Shown in pieces: positions 31,123-39,369 of a stretch of 64,000 nt of DNA. Source of the DNA: Kitasatospora sp052076145 (GTDB lineage: Bacteria; Actinomycetota; Actinomycetes; Streptomycetales; Streptomycetaceae). Location: contig NZ_CP197246.1 in NCBI RefSeq assembly GCF_052076145.1, forward strand, positions 3,162,001 to 3,226,000, read 5' to 3'. The notes beneath the pieces were generated by a model. The model was given only the letters and a program-made list of their open reading frames with translations, was not told where the DNA came from and did not search any database. The position numbers were made by a program, and so were the translations under genes. Within the stretch, counting starts at the first letter, position 1. Each line of letters begins with the position of its first letter.

Positions 31123-31833
31123 TCAGCGGGCGCCGAGCAGGCCCCGGACGGCCAGCCGGTTGACGTTGGTCAGGCCCCGGACCAGCAGCGGGGTGAGGAA
31201 GACCAGCACCAGGCCGACGGCCGACGTCGCGGCTATCTGGAGCGGCGAGGACAGGAAGTACTGGTGGCGGACGCCGTCGACCGTGAAGTCGTAGAGCTGG
31301 TACCCGGGCCAGGGGGTGTACCGGGCGAAGACCCACTGGTAGAGCGGGTAGAGCGCGACCACCCAGCCCGTCACGAGGAAGACCACCGCGACGACGAAGG
31401 ACAGGATCGCCCAGGGGAACATCACCACCTGGTAGAGCACCGCCCGCCACCCCGCGACGTCCGCCAGCCGGGCCGTGACGCCGCCCCAGAAGCCGGGGCG
31501 GCTCGGGCGGACGGGCGCCGGGGCGACTGTCTCGCTGTCGAGCAGGGTGCGGGCCCGCTGCCGCTCCAGCGCGCCGAGGCCCCGGGCCCAGCTGAGCAGC
31601 AGGGCGAGCAGGGGGAGGCCGAGGGCGGTGACGACCAGGCCGACCCCGACCGAGAAGAGCGTCACGGTGAGGACGAAGCCGAAGACGGCGATCGGCAGCC
31701 CGGTGACGGTGAAGCCGATCTCGCGGTACGTGGCTGCGGCGAACGGCGCCCGCCAGAAGGAGGGGGCATCGTGCCGCCGGTACGGCTGCGGCGCGGTGGC
31801 GGTGTGGTGCAGCGTGCTGGTGCTGGTGCTCAT
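31123..31833 (-). CDS. Membrane protein with stand-alone 'putative sensor' domain
   Basis: 236 residues with four main hydrophobic segments (ITVTGLPIAVFGFVLTVTL-like, LGLPLLALLLSWA, MFPWAILSFVVAVVFLVTG, IAATSAVGLVLVFLTPLLV). This is the domain usually found at the N-terminus of actinobacterial sensor histidine kinases (PF13796), here without a kinase. WRAPFAAATYREIGFTVTG and the loop YPLYQWVF are characteristic. The ATG at 31833 (MSTSTST) is preferred to the longer frame. No response regulator is adjacent, so its partner is unknown. Confidence 0.75.
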   Translation of the reverse strand: MSTSTSTLHHTATAPQPYRRHDAPSFWRAPFAAATYREIGFTVTGLPIAVFGFVLTVTLFSVGVGLVVTALGLPLLALLLSWARGLGALERQRARTLLDSETVAPAPVRPSRPGFWGGVTARLADVAGWRAVLYQVVMFPWAILSFVVAVVFLVTGWVVALYPLYQWVFARYTPWPGYQLYDFTVDGVRHQYFLSSPLQIAATSAVGLVLVFLTPLLVRGLTNVNRLAVRGLLGAR

Positions 31834-31933
31834 CGTGGGCCCCTCGGTCTCGTCCGTTCTCACACCTCAAAGGTGCCGTGTCGAGAGCTCCGGCGGTATG
31901 CAGCCCACTACCGAGTTCATGGTGGAGTTATCC

Positions 31934-32545
31934 CTACCCCCGTCCGGTGGACGGCTCCACCCACTCGCCTTCCAGCAGTGAGTACTGGAGCGCGTCGTAC
32001 CACCGGCCGCGCAGGTGGAGCTCGTCCCGGATGCGGCCCTCCAGCTGGAAGCCGGCCCGGGTGAGGACACGGGAGGAGGCGGTGTTCTCGGGGTCGACGC
32101 GGGCCACCAGGCGGTGCAGGCCGAGCGTGCCGAAGGCGAAGTCGCAGAGCAGCGCGGTGAGCTCGCCCGCGTAGCCGTTGCCCCAGGTGTCGCGGCGCAG
32201 CGCGTACCCGACGGAGGCGGCGCGGTCGCCCTCGACGCCGAGGGCGGCGGTGCCGATCGGGACGGCGTACTCGGGCTCGCCGTCGGCAAGCAGGGTGACG
32301 GCGAGGCGGTGGACGGTGCGCGGCAGGTGTTCGGCCTCCTCGACGTAGAGGGCGATCTGGTCGGCACAGGTCTCGCGGTCGCGGGCTTCGAAGGGGAGGT
32401 ACCGGGCGGTCTCCGGGTCACCGAAGACGGCGTGCAGGGCGTCGATGTCCTCGGGGGTGTGGTGGAACTCGCGGATCGCCAGGCGGGGCCCGGTCAGCCG
32501 GACGGCCCGGTGGCGGTCACGGGCCGGTTCGCGTTCGGGCTTCAT
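31934..32545 (-). CDS. GNAT-family N-acetyltransferase (RimJ/RimL type)
   Basis: 203 residues. LTGPRLAIREFHHTPEDIDAL, VGYALRRDTWGNGYAGELTA (acetyl-CoA loop) and RLVARVDPENTASSRVLTRA followed by GFQLEGRIRDE are the hallmark of ribosomal-protein-type acetyltransferases. The substrate may be a protein N-terminus or a small molecule. The ATG at 32545 begins MKPEREPARD. It is divergent from the next gene with only 51 bp between start codons. Confidence 0.9.
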   Translation of the reverse strand: MKPEREPARDRHRAVRLTGPRLAIREFHHTPEDIDALHAVFGDPETARYLPFEARDRETCADQIALYVEEAEHLPRTVHRLAVTLLADGEPEYAVPIGTAALGVEGDRAASVGYALRRDTWGNGYAGELTALLCDFAFGTLGLHRLVARVDPENTASSRVLTRAGFQLEGRIRDELHLRGRWYDALQYSLLEGEWVEPSTGRG

Positions 32546-32596
32546 GGCTCCCGACGATACAGCGGCCGCACCCCCGCACCGGCTACCGTACCGAGG

Positions 32597-33472
32597 GTGA
32601 ACGTCGAAGACCTGCAGCTCACCCCCCAGACCCGCGCCGCCGACCTGCTCTCCTGGGCCGCCGAGGAGGGCCGCGACCGGACGTACGGGCCGCTGCCCGA
32701 GGAGGTGCTGCGGACGGTGCTGACCCTGCTGGAGCTGGGTGACGGCCGGATGCACGACGGCTTCCCCGAGCTGAGCTCCCCGGTGGTCGAGCAACTCCTG
32801 TACGAGCGGCTGTACATGTACGTGCAGCCGGAGTCCGACCCGGCGGCGTACGGCGCTGCGGTGCGGCTCCTGATCGACCATCAGCGGGCGACGAAGCGGC
32901 TGAACGCCAAGCGGTGGGAGCGGCTGCAGGCCGAGGCCGAGTGGCAGGGCGAGCTGCTCTGCGGGCTGCTGCGGCAGCCGCACCTGGTGACCTGGCCCCG
33001 GCTGTACGCGCTGGTGCTGCGGGCGGACGGGGTCGAGACGGCCGACCAGGACGCGGTGCGGGCCTGGCTGGACGCCTTCCGGGAGCTGGGCGAGGAGGGG
33101 CGGCTGGCGGCCTTCGAGGCGCTGGAGCAAGCGGGCGAGCTGGACCGGGTGGACGGGGACGGCGGCTGGGGGCCGGTACGGCTGCTGTCGATCGGGATGG
33201 CCACCGACGGCGCCCGGATGCTGCTGGAGAACCGCCTGATCCAGCGGAGTTACCGCAACCTGGCCGGGCTGAACGCGCTCGGCCTGCCGATGCCGTCCGA
33301 GCTGTCCGGCGACTTCGAGGGCTTCGAGGAGGCGGTGATCGCGGAGGCGCTCCGGCTGTTCGGCGAGTGGACCGTCCCCGGGCTGCCCGCGCTGCTGCTC
33401 GACTACCCCGAACTGGCACCGGTGCCGGGCCCGGCGGAGGTCGAGGCGTACCTGGCGGCGCAGCAGGCGTAG
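32597..33472 (+). CDS. Conserved hypothetical helical protein
   Basis: 291 residues, rich in Leu, Glu and Arg, predicted mostly helical, without signal peptide or membrane segments. I do not recognise the family. Visible segments are FPELSSPVVEQLLYERLYMY, LIDHQRATKRLNAKRWERLQ and LLSIGMATDGARMLLENRLI. A TACCGT box lies just before the GTG at 32597, suggesting a very short leader or none. It is divergent from the acetyltransferase gene, which may share regulation. Confidence 0.65.
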   Translation: MNVEDLQLTPQTRAADLLSWAAEEGRDRTYGPLPEEVLRTVLTLLELGDGRMHDGFPELSSPVVEQLLYERLYMYVQPESDPAAYGAAVRLLIDHQRATKRLNAKRWERLQAEAEWQGELLCGLLRQPHLVTWPRLYALVLRADGVETADQDAVRAWLDAFRELGEEGRLAAFEALEQAGELDRVDGDGGWGPVRLLSIGMATDGARMLLENRLIQRSYRNLAGLNALGLPMPSELSGDFEGFEEAVIAEALRLFGEWTVPGLPALLLDYPELAPVPGPAEVEAYLAAQQA

Positions 33473-33690
33473 GCAGCGCCGGCCGGGGGAGACCGCAGAG
33501 CCCGGCTTTGCGAAATCTTGACCACCCGCCCCCTGTCGGGCCGACCCCCGGCTGATAGAAGTGATCATCCGGGTTTCCTTACCGGCCGGGGGATTTCAGT
33601 GACAGCAGCGGCGCCGCTTCGCGCGCCCGCTGCCGGTTCGCATGCCCCGGCATGCCCGGACTCGTCACTTTCTCTGCACAGGAGTTGTCC

Positions 33691-35631
33691 ATGGTCCGGG
33701 CTGCTGCCCCCCTCACCATGCCCCGCCGGCTCGGCCGCCTCTCGCTGGCCGGCGCCGCCGCGCTGACGCTGGCCACCGGCGCGCTGGCCACCGGCGTGAC
33801 GCCCGCCCTCGCCGCCGCCCCGCACGTTGCCCCGCACGCCGGCGACGCACCCGTGCCGCCGCCCGCGCAGACCGGCAAGTTCGTGCCGACCACGCCGACC
33901 CGCATCCTCGACACCCGGCAGGCGATCGGCGTGCCCGGCCGGGTGCCGGTCGCCAACCGGGGCGCCATCAAGGTGAACACCGGCCTCACCGCCGCGAACG
34001 TCCGCGCGGTCGTCATGAACGTCACGGTCACCGACACCACCGGTGGCGGCTTCCTGACGGTGTATCCGGACGGCGCCACCCGCCCGACCACCTCGAACCT
34101 CAACTTCACCGCCGGGCAGACCGTGCCGAACCTGGTGACCGTGCCGGTGACCAACGGCTACGTCGACTTCTACAACTTCGGCGGCAACACCGACGTGGTC
34201 GCCGACCTGGCCGGCTACTACACCGACAGCCCGGCGGTGCCCGGCTCCTCGTACATGCCGCTGACCCCCGGCCGGGTGCTCGACACCCGCAACCCGGGCG
34301 GGCGGCCGGTCGGTACGCGCGGGACGCTGAACCTGAAGCTGGCCGGCACCGCGGGCATACCGCCGAGGGGCGCCACCGCCGTCGTGCTCAACGTCACCGC
34401 GACCCGCCCGACGGCCGGGGGCTTCCTCACCGTCTACCCGCACGGGACCTCGCTGCCGACCACCTCGAACCTCAACTTCACCGCCGGGCAGACCGTCCCG
34501 AACCTGGTGACCGTGCCGCTCGGCGCCGACGGCAGCGTCGACATCTACAACTTCGCCGGGAGCACCGACGTCGTCGCCGACGTCTTCGGCTACTACACCA
34601 GCGCCCCGTACGGCGCGGGCTTCACCCCGACCGGCCCGACCCGGATGATCGACACCCGCGAGAAGGGCAACTCGCCGATCGGCCAGGACTCCACGCTGCA
34701 GCTGCCGGTCGCCCGGGGTGGTCTCGGCACCACCAAGGTCTCGGCCGTCGTCCTGAACGTCACGGCGGTCAACGCCACGGCGGGCGGCTACCTCACCGTC
34801 TTCCCGGGCAACGGCACCAACCGCCCGACCACCTCGAACCTCAACTTCGGCCCCAGGCAGGTCGTGCCGAACCAGGTCGTCGTCCCGGTCGACGACTCGG
34901 GCCTGATCAACATCTACAACCGCTTCGGCTCCACCGACGTCGTGGTCGACATCTTCGGCTACTTCACCGACCCGGTCGGCACCCCCGGCGCCCTGCAGAA
35001 CGGTACGGACAGCAGCCTGCTGTTCCCCTGCGGCCCGACCGCCCCCGGCCGTTGGGAGACCGTCGTGGACGGCCAGGCCGTCTCCGTGGGCGCCCTCGAC
35101 CCGGGCCCGCTGCCCTACTCCTCCGACCTCCGCGTGCACGCGGTGGTGACGGACCCGTCCGGCCTGACGACCGACTACGCCACCGAGAACGGCCACGGGA
35201 TGGCCATCCCGCTGCCCAAGCCGGTGCTCAGCGGCGCGTACAGCTTCTACGCGTACGCCACGGACGGCAAGGTGTCGACCCCCGCGAGCAAGCCCTGCTA
35301 CTTCCAGGCGGACGGCGACTCGCGGGTCGGCGCGGTGAACATCACCTCCGACGCCGTCCCGGGCCAGATCTACCCGGGCACGATGCTGAACTTCACCTTC
35401 AGCGCGGTCTCGACCGGCAGCAGCAACGGCCGGCAGATCGCCGACTTCTGCTACGTCGACGGCCAGCCGGGCAGCGGGTGCACCCACATCGCCGCCGACA
35501 AGGACGGCAAGGCGCACCTCCAGCTCCCCGTCGGGCGCTGGGGCAGCCACACCCTCTTTGTGCAGGCGTCCACCGTGTCCGGCTGGGTCGGTCAGTACGC
35601 CGAGTACGACTTCTACGCCCGCTCCAACTAG
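33691..35631 (+). CDS. Secreted protein with three internal ~115-residue repeats
   Basis: 646 residues. A Sec signal peptide (RRLGRLSLAGAAALTLATGA, cleavage near ALAAAP, about residue 45) is followed by three copies of a repeat starting near residues 64, 187 and 310. Each begins with xPxxPTRxLDTR, continues with VVLNVTAT and FLTVYPxGxxxPTTSNLNF, and ends with YNFxGxTDVVADxFGYYT. This is a beta-rich extracellular module common in actinobacterial secreted proteins, often beside hydrolases or proteases. The last 220 residues have four cysteines and look like Ig/FN3-type domains. AGGAG precedes the ATG at 33691. No catalytic domain is visible; a cell-surface or adhesion role is plausible. Confidence 0.85.
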   Translation: MVRAAAPLTMPRRLGRLSLAGAAALTLATGALATGVTPALAAAPHVAPHAGDAPVPPPAQTGKFVPTTPTRILDTRQAIGVPGRVPVANRGAIKVNTGLTAANVRAVVMNVTVTDTTGGGFLTVYPDGATRPTTSNLNFTAGQTVPNLVTVPVTNGYVDFYNFGGNTDVVADLAGYYTDSPAVPGSSYMPLTPGRVLDTRNPGGRPVGTRGTLNLKLAGTAGIPPRGATAVVLNVTATRPTAGGFLTVYPHGTSLPTTSNLNFTAGQTVPNLVTVPLGADGSVDIYNFAGSTDVVADVFGYYTSAPYGAGFTPTGPTRMIDTREKGNSPIGQDSTLQLPVARGGLGTTKVSAVVLNVTAVNATAGGYLTVFPGNGTNRPTTSNLNFGPRQVVPNQVVVPVDDSGLINIYNRFGSTDVVVDIFGYFTDPVGTPGALQNGTDSSLLFPCGPTAPGRWETVVDGQAVSVGALDPGPLPYSSDLRVHAVVTDPSGLTTDYATENGHGMAIPLPKPVLSGAYSFYAYATDGKVSTPASKPCYFQADGDSRVGAVNITSDAVPGQIYPGTMLNFTFSAVSTGSSNGRQIADFCYVDGQPGSGCTHIAADKDGKAHLQLPVGRWGSHTLFVQASTVSGWVGQYAEYDFYARSN

Positions 35632-35640
35632 CCGGGGTGC

Positions 35641-35667
35641 GACCGGGAGGGCTCGGCCCTCCCGGTC
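35641..35667. terminator. Bidirectional terminator
   Basis: GACCGGGAGGG, loop CTCGG, exact complement. It lies between the convergent repeat-protein and M23 peptidase genes. Confidence 0.85.
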
Positions 35668-35673
35668 GTCCGG

Positions 35674-36477
35674 CTACGGCTGGAGGCCGTGCGCCTGGAG
35701 CCAGGGCAGCGGGTCGATCGGGGCGGCGCCGTCCGGGCGGACCTCCAGGTGGAGGTGCGGGCCGGTGACATTTCCGGTCGCGCCGACCTTGCCGAGCACG
35801 GTGCCGGCGGTGACGGCGCCGGAGGCGGTGGTGATGGCGGAGAGGTGGCAGTACCAGATCTCGGTGCCGTCGGGCAGGGCCTGGATCACCCGGTAGCCGT
35901 ACGCGCCGGACCAGCCCGCCGAGCTGACGGTGCCCGCGCCGACGGCGGTCACGGGCGTGCCGGTGGGGGCCGCGAAGTCGAGGCCGGTGTGCAGGTGCGA
36001 CCAGTACGAGCCGGACTGGCCGTAGTGCGCGGTCAGCGTGTAGTTGGCGGCCGGCAGGGTGAAGGCGGTGAGGGCCGCGCCTGCGGACTCCGCCTCGGCC
36101 TCGGCCTGCTGGGCGGCCCGCTTGGCCTCGGCCTCCTGCGCGGCGGCCAGCCGGGCGGTCTCCTCGGCGGAGGTGCGCTGGCCGTCGGCCTGCTGCTGGA
36201 TGCGTGCGGCGAGGGCCAGCCCCGGGTCGGCGGAGAGCTCGATGGTGCTCTCGGCCGCCGCTGCGCTGGCGGGAGGCGGCACGGGCACGGCTGCGGCGGC
36301 CGGCACGGCGGCGGCGAAGCCGGTCGCGCCGAGCGAGGCGGCCATCGCGGTGACGCCGATCAGCGGCCCGCCGGTGCGGGTCTGCCGGGGCATCCGGTGC
36401 CGGGCCTGGAGGTCGGCGGGTTCGTCGAGCAGCTTGGTGGCCGCTCCGGGGTTCGCGGGGGAGTGCGTCGACGCCAA
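35674..36477 (-). CDS. Secreted M23-family (LytM) peptidase under c-di-AMP riboswitch
   Basis: 267 residues. A signal-type hydrophobic segment (LIGVTAMAASLGATGFAAAV) is followed by a coiled-coil linker rich in Ala/Glu (TARLAAAQEAEAKRAAQQAE) and the LytM domain. The zinc ligands are in HTGLDFAAP (HxxxD) and the HLHLEVRP motif near the end. It should cleave peptidoglycan stem peptides. The preferred start is the TTG at 36477 behind AAAGGAG. The mRNA leader contains a c-di-AMP riboswitch, so expression should follow the cell-wall/osmotic signal c-di-AMP, as for other streptomycete wall hydrolases. Confidence 0.9.
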   Translation of the reverse strand: MASTHSPANPGAATKLLDEPADLQARHRMPRQTRTGGPLIGVTAMAASLGATGFAAAVPAAAAVPVPPPASAAAAESTIELSADPGLALAARIQQQADGQRTSAEETARLAAAQEAEAKRAAQQAEAEAESAGAALTAFTLPAANYTLTAHYGQSGSYWSHLHTGLDFAAPTGTPVTAVGAGTVSSAGWSGAYGYRVIQALPDGTEIWYCHLSAITTASGAVTAGTVLGKVGATGNVTGPHLHLEVRPDGAAPIDPLPWLQAHGLQP

Positions 36478-36496
36478 GGGAGGCGCGCTCCTTTCC

Positions 36497-36655
36497 TTCC
36501 TTCGCGCCTACCGGGTTAGCTGACGGGTTCGGAGCAGGAAGGTCTCCTACGGCCGGGCGGGCCCGGCTGATTCACCCCAGTGGAACGTGGTTCCCCGGCT
36601 CCCGGACCCACCGGCGAAGGCGGGTCCACGGATTAGGCGACGGCGCACGGTGCCG
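36497..36655 (-). promoter_or_regulatory. c-di-AMP riboswitch (ydaO/yuaA class)
   Basis: Read on the minus strand, the leader shows the class's conserved blocks in order: CGTCGCCTAATCC, GGGTGAATCAGCCGGG, GTAGGAGACC and CGAACCCGTCAGCTAACCCG followed by GTAGGCG. They precede the M23 peptidase gene, a standard streptomycete location. Ligand binding is expected to turn expression off. Boundaries are approximate. Confidence 0.88.
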
Positions 36656-36865
36656 TTTCGGGTACGGCGTTGCCGACCGCGCTGCGTTATCAAACGTTAA
36701 TCCCACGAGTCCCTGATTCCAAGCCACTCCGACAGGTGGACCAGACCTCCGGAGGTGATTCGGGTGGTTCGCGACCTTTTCACCCACCCGGCCACCGCAC
36801 TGCGCACACCCCGGCTGAGTAGCCGTACTCATGTGGCGGGCACGGAAGTTGGAGAGCCTTCAGAC

Positions 36866-37156
36866 ATGAACGCACCGACGCAACCCCGCACCACGGCCGC
36901 GTACTACATCCAGGCCGTGCTCTCCTTCGCCCTCGCCTCGACCGCCCTCGCCGTCGGGATCGCCTACCTTCCCGTCAGCGCGTGGATGCGCGGCTTCCTG
37001 GCCGTCGGCCTGCTCTACGAGATCACCTCGGCGTTCACGCTCGCCAAGGTGGTCCGCGACCGCCAGGAAGCCGGCGCGATCACCACCCGGGTCGACCAGG
37101 CGCGGCTGGAGAAGCTGCTGGCCGAGCACGACCCGTTCAAGGTCGAGGGACTCTAG
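36866..37156 (+). CDS. YiaA/YiaB-type two-helix inner membrane protein
   Basis: 96 residues. AYYIQAVLSFALASTALAVG and a second segment (FLAVGLLYEITSAFTLAKVV) form the paired membrane helices of the YiaAB domain, followed by RDRQEAG and a short charged tail. Function unknown; homologs are small inner-membrane proteins of stress regulons. The ATG at 36866 follows GGAGAG. The last four bases overlap the convergent tautomerase gene. Confidence 0.82.
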   Translation: MNAPTQPRTTAAYYIQAVLSFALASTALAVGIAYLPVSAWMRGFLAVGLLYEITSAFTLAKVVRDRQEAGAITTRVDQARLEKLLAEHDPFKVEGL

Positions 37157-37374
37157 GCCCCTTGCTCCCCGGCCTTCGCCGCCAGCTCGGCCTTCGCGGC
37201 GAAGGTGACACCCCCGGCGGACCAGTTCTTGGCCGGGATCTCCTCGATCGCGACCCAGATGTTCTCCGGCTTCACCCCGGTGACCCGGGCGTAGGTGGCG
37301 GTGAGCTCGCGGCTGATCTCCGCGTTCTGCTCATCGGTGCGGCCGGACAGCTGCTTGACGTTGATGAACGGCAT
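37153..37374 (-). CDS. 4-oxalocrotonate tautomerase-family protein
   Basis: 73 residues starting MPFINVKQLSGRTDEQ. After Met removal the N-terminal Pro is the catalytic base of the family. VKPENIWVAIEEIPAKNW is the conserved central strand. It probably acts as a small hexamer or dimer; the substrate is unknown. The long upstream reading frame is not used, because the Pro must be at position 2. Confidence 0.88.
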   Translation of the reverse strand: MPFINVKQLSGRTDEQNAEISRELTATYARVTGVKPENIWVAIEEIPAKNWSAGGVTFAAKAELAAKAGEQGA

Positions 37375-37461
37375 GACTGCTCCTCGGTACGACGGTCGAT
37401 CCCCTGTGCGACGGGTTCCTTGATCCTTCGCGACCGTACCGCACGGCTTCGCGGCACCCCC

Positions 37462-37490
37462 TTGACGGCTAAGGCTATTAGCCTTAGCTT
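37462..37490 (+). promoter_or_regulatory. Promoter with overlapping TetR-type operator
   Basis: TTGACG (37462-37467), 17 bp, TAGCTT (37485-37490). The spacer is filled by a perfect palindrome, core CTAAGGCTATTAGCCTTAG (37469-37487), extended one pair each side. A TetR regulator is encoded two genes down in the same operon, so negative autoregulation is likely. Confidence 0.7.
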
Positions 37491-37532
37491 TATGGCTATA
37501 GGGAACACCGCAACGGCCCCGAGGAGACCGCA

Positions 37533-38372
37533 ATGAACGCCACCGCCACCACCCCCGACCACACCACCACCCGTCACCTCGACCTCCCCGGTGGCCGGAT
37601 CGCCTTCGACGACACCGTCTCCGGCACCGGCACCCCCATCGTGCTGCTGCCCGGCATGCTCGACTCCCGCGCCGCCTACCGGCACCTGCGCCCGCTGCTG
37701 GCCGGGGCGGGGCACCGGGTGATCACCATGGACGTCCGGGGCTTCGGCGAGTCCTCGATCGCCTGGGACGACTACTCCCCCGCCGCGATCGCCGACGACG
37801 TGCTCGCTCTGCTCGACCACCTCGGCATCGAGCGGGCCACCCTGGTCGGCAGCTCGTACACCGCCGCCACGGTCGTGAAGGCCGCCGGGCTCGCCCCCGA
37901 GCGGGTCGCGGGGATCGCCCTGCTGGACGGCTTCATCGAGAACCTCCCGCAGAACGCCCTCCAGCGCCTCGTGGTCAAGGCGCTCGGCCACACCCTGCTG
38001 CGCCTCCCCTCGGTCTGGGGCCTCTACCTCCGCAAGATGGCCTACCCGAGCGCCAAGCCCGCCGACTTCGAGGAGTACGTCGCCGGGCTGGTCGCCGCGC
38101 TGCGCACCCCCGGCCGCAAGGCCGCCACCCGGGGTTACGTCTTCGGTGACTCCTCGCCGGTCGGCTGGAGCTCCGCCGTCAGCTGCCCCGCGCTGGTCGT
38201 GATGGGCACCAAGGACCCCGACTTCCCGGACCCGGCCGTCGTCGCCGACCGCCAGGCCGCCGCCCTGAACGCCCGCAAGGTGATGATCGAGGGCGCCGGG
38301 CACTACCCGATGGCCGAGTTCCCGCAGGCCACCGCCGACGCGCTGCTGCCCTTCCTCGCCGAGGTGGCCTGA
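37533..38372 (+). CDS. Alpha/beta hydrolase
   Basis: 279 residues. The oxyanion segment is IVLLPGMLDSRAAYRHL, strand 4 MDVRGFGES, and the nucleophile elbow reads VGSSYTAA, a GxSxT variant of GxSxG. The acid is in GTKDPDFPDP and the His in GAGHYPMAEFP. It resembles haloperoxidase/epoxide-hydrolase-type hydrolases. GAGGAG precedes the ATG. The TGATG junction with the downstream TetR gene and the upstream operator point to a small inducible detoxification-type operon. Confidence 0.87.
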   Translation: MNATATTPDHTTTRHLDLPGGRIAFDDTVSGTGTPIVLLPGMLDSRAAYRHLRPLLAGAGHRVITMDVRGFGESSIAWDDYSPAAIADDVLALLDHLGIERATLVGSSYTAATVVKAAGLAPERVAGIALLDGFIENLPQNALQRLVVKALGHTLLRLPSVWGLYLRKMAYPSAKPADFEEYVAGLVAALRTPGRKAATRGYVFGDSSPVGWSSAVSCPALVVMGTKDPDFPDPAVVADRQAAALNARKVMIEGAGHYPMAEFPQATADALLPFLAEVA

Positions 38373-38944
38373 TGCCCCGGGTCGGCCTCACCCCGGCGGC
38401 CGTGGTCGGCTTCGCCCTGGAGATCATCGACGACAAGGGCCCCGAGTCGCTGACCCTGGCGTCCGTGGCCGGCCGGGCGGGCGTCGCGACCCCCTCGCTC
38501 TACAAGCACGTGCCCGGCGGCCTGCCCGAACTCCGCCGACTGGTCTCGGTACGCGTCACCCAGGAGCTCGCCGAGGCCCTCGGCGAGGCCGTCCTCGGGC
38601 GCAGCCGGGACGACGCGGTCGCGGCCCTGTTCGCCGCCTACCTGGGCTACGCGGAGCGGTACCCCTACCGGTACGCGGCCCTGCCGCAGGCCCCGCAGCC
38701 GGACGCCGACCTGCGGGAGGCCGCCGCCCGGCTGGTCGGCGTGATCATCGCCGTGCTCCGGGGCTACGGCCTGGCGGGGACGGAGGCCGTGCACGCGGCC
38801 CGGACGGTCCGCTCGATGGCGCACGGGTACGCCGCGCTGGCCACCGGCGGGGCCTTCCAGCTGGCGGCGGACCTGACGGTGACACAGGACCGGCTGGTCC
38901 GGGTCCTGACGGACGGTCTGCGCAGCTGGCCCCCGTCCGCGTGA
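38372..38944 (+). CDS. TetR-family regulator with WHG-type C-terminal domain
   Basis: 190 residues. The N-terminal helix-turn-helix is LTPAAVVGFALEIIDDKGPE then LTLASVAGRAGVATPSLYKH. The C-terminal ligand domain has LFAAYLGYAERYPYRYAAL, the WHG-domain signature. It is translationally coupled to the hydrolase (TGATG) and is the obvious candidate to bind the 21-bp palindrome at 37468-37488. The inducer is probably a substrate of the hydrolase. Confidence 0.9.
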   Translation: MPRVGLTPAAVVGFALEIIDDKGPESLTLASVAGRAGVATPSLYKHVPGGLPELRRLVSVRVTQELAEALGEAVLGRSRDDAVAALFAAYLGYAERYPYRYAALPQAPQPDADLREAAARLVGVIIAVLRGYGLAGTEAVHAARTVRSMAHGYAALATGGAFQLAADLTVTQDRLVRVLTDGLRSWPPSA

Positions 38945-39019
38945 CAGCTGGTACCGATTCGGGTGGATTCCGAGACCAATCCGTCGCCGGACACCCGCGA
39001 GACTGTCGGCAGCCTGGGT

Positions 39020-39031
39020 AACCATATGGTT
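39020..39031. promoter_or_regulatory. 12-bp palindrome AACCATATGGTT
   Basis: Perfect palindrome 35 bp upstream of the small gene at 39067, unusually A/T-rich for this DNA. It may be an operator. Confidence 0.35.
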
Positions 39032-39066
39032 CGGGCACCAGTGGATCTCAGCAAGGATGTGGGCAC

Positions 39067-39270
39067 ATGACGCGGACGGCGCACAGCACCGGCCTCATCC
39101 CGAGCCAGCGCACGGCCGCCCCGGCCCGCACCGCCGCCGCCCCGGCCCCGGCGGGCGAGGGCCTCGGGGGCGCCGTCCGGCGGGCGTTCGCCGTGGCGCG
39201 CAGCGCGTGGGGGCTGCGCCCGGTCGAGGCGAGCAGCACGCCGTCGTACGGCGAGTCCGACGGCCAGTAG
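39067..39270 (+). CDS. Small hypothetical protein
   Basis: 67 residues, Ala/Pro/Arg-rich at first, then VRRAFAVARSAWGLRPVEAS. No domain is recognised. The ATG at 39067 is preceded by AAGGATGTGGG. It is supported mainly by its isolated position after a palindrome and by codon bias. It could be spurious. Confidence 0.4.
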   Translation: MTRTAHSTGLIPSQRTAAPARTAAAPAPAGEGLGGAVRRAFAVARSAWGLRPVEASSTPSYGESDGQ

Positions 39271-39369
39271 GACCGACAGCCCGGAGGCGGCCACCCGCGG
39301 CCACCCGCCGTTGAGCCCCGGCGCAGGCTAGATTGGGCGAATTGTCCCGATGTAGCAGCGGAGGTCCGG

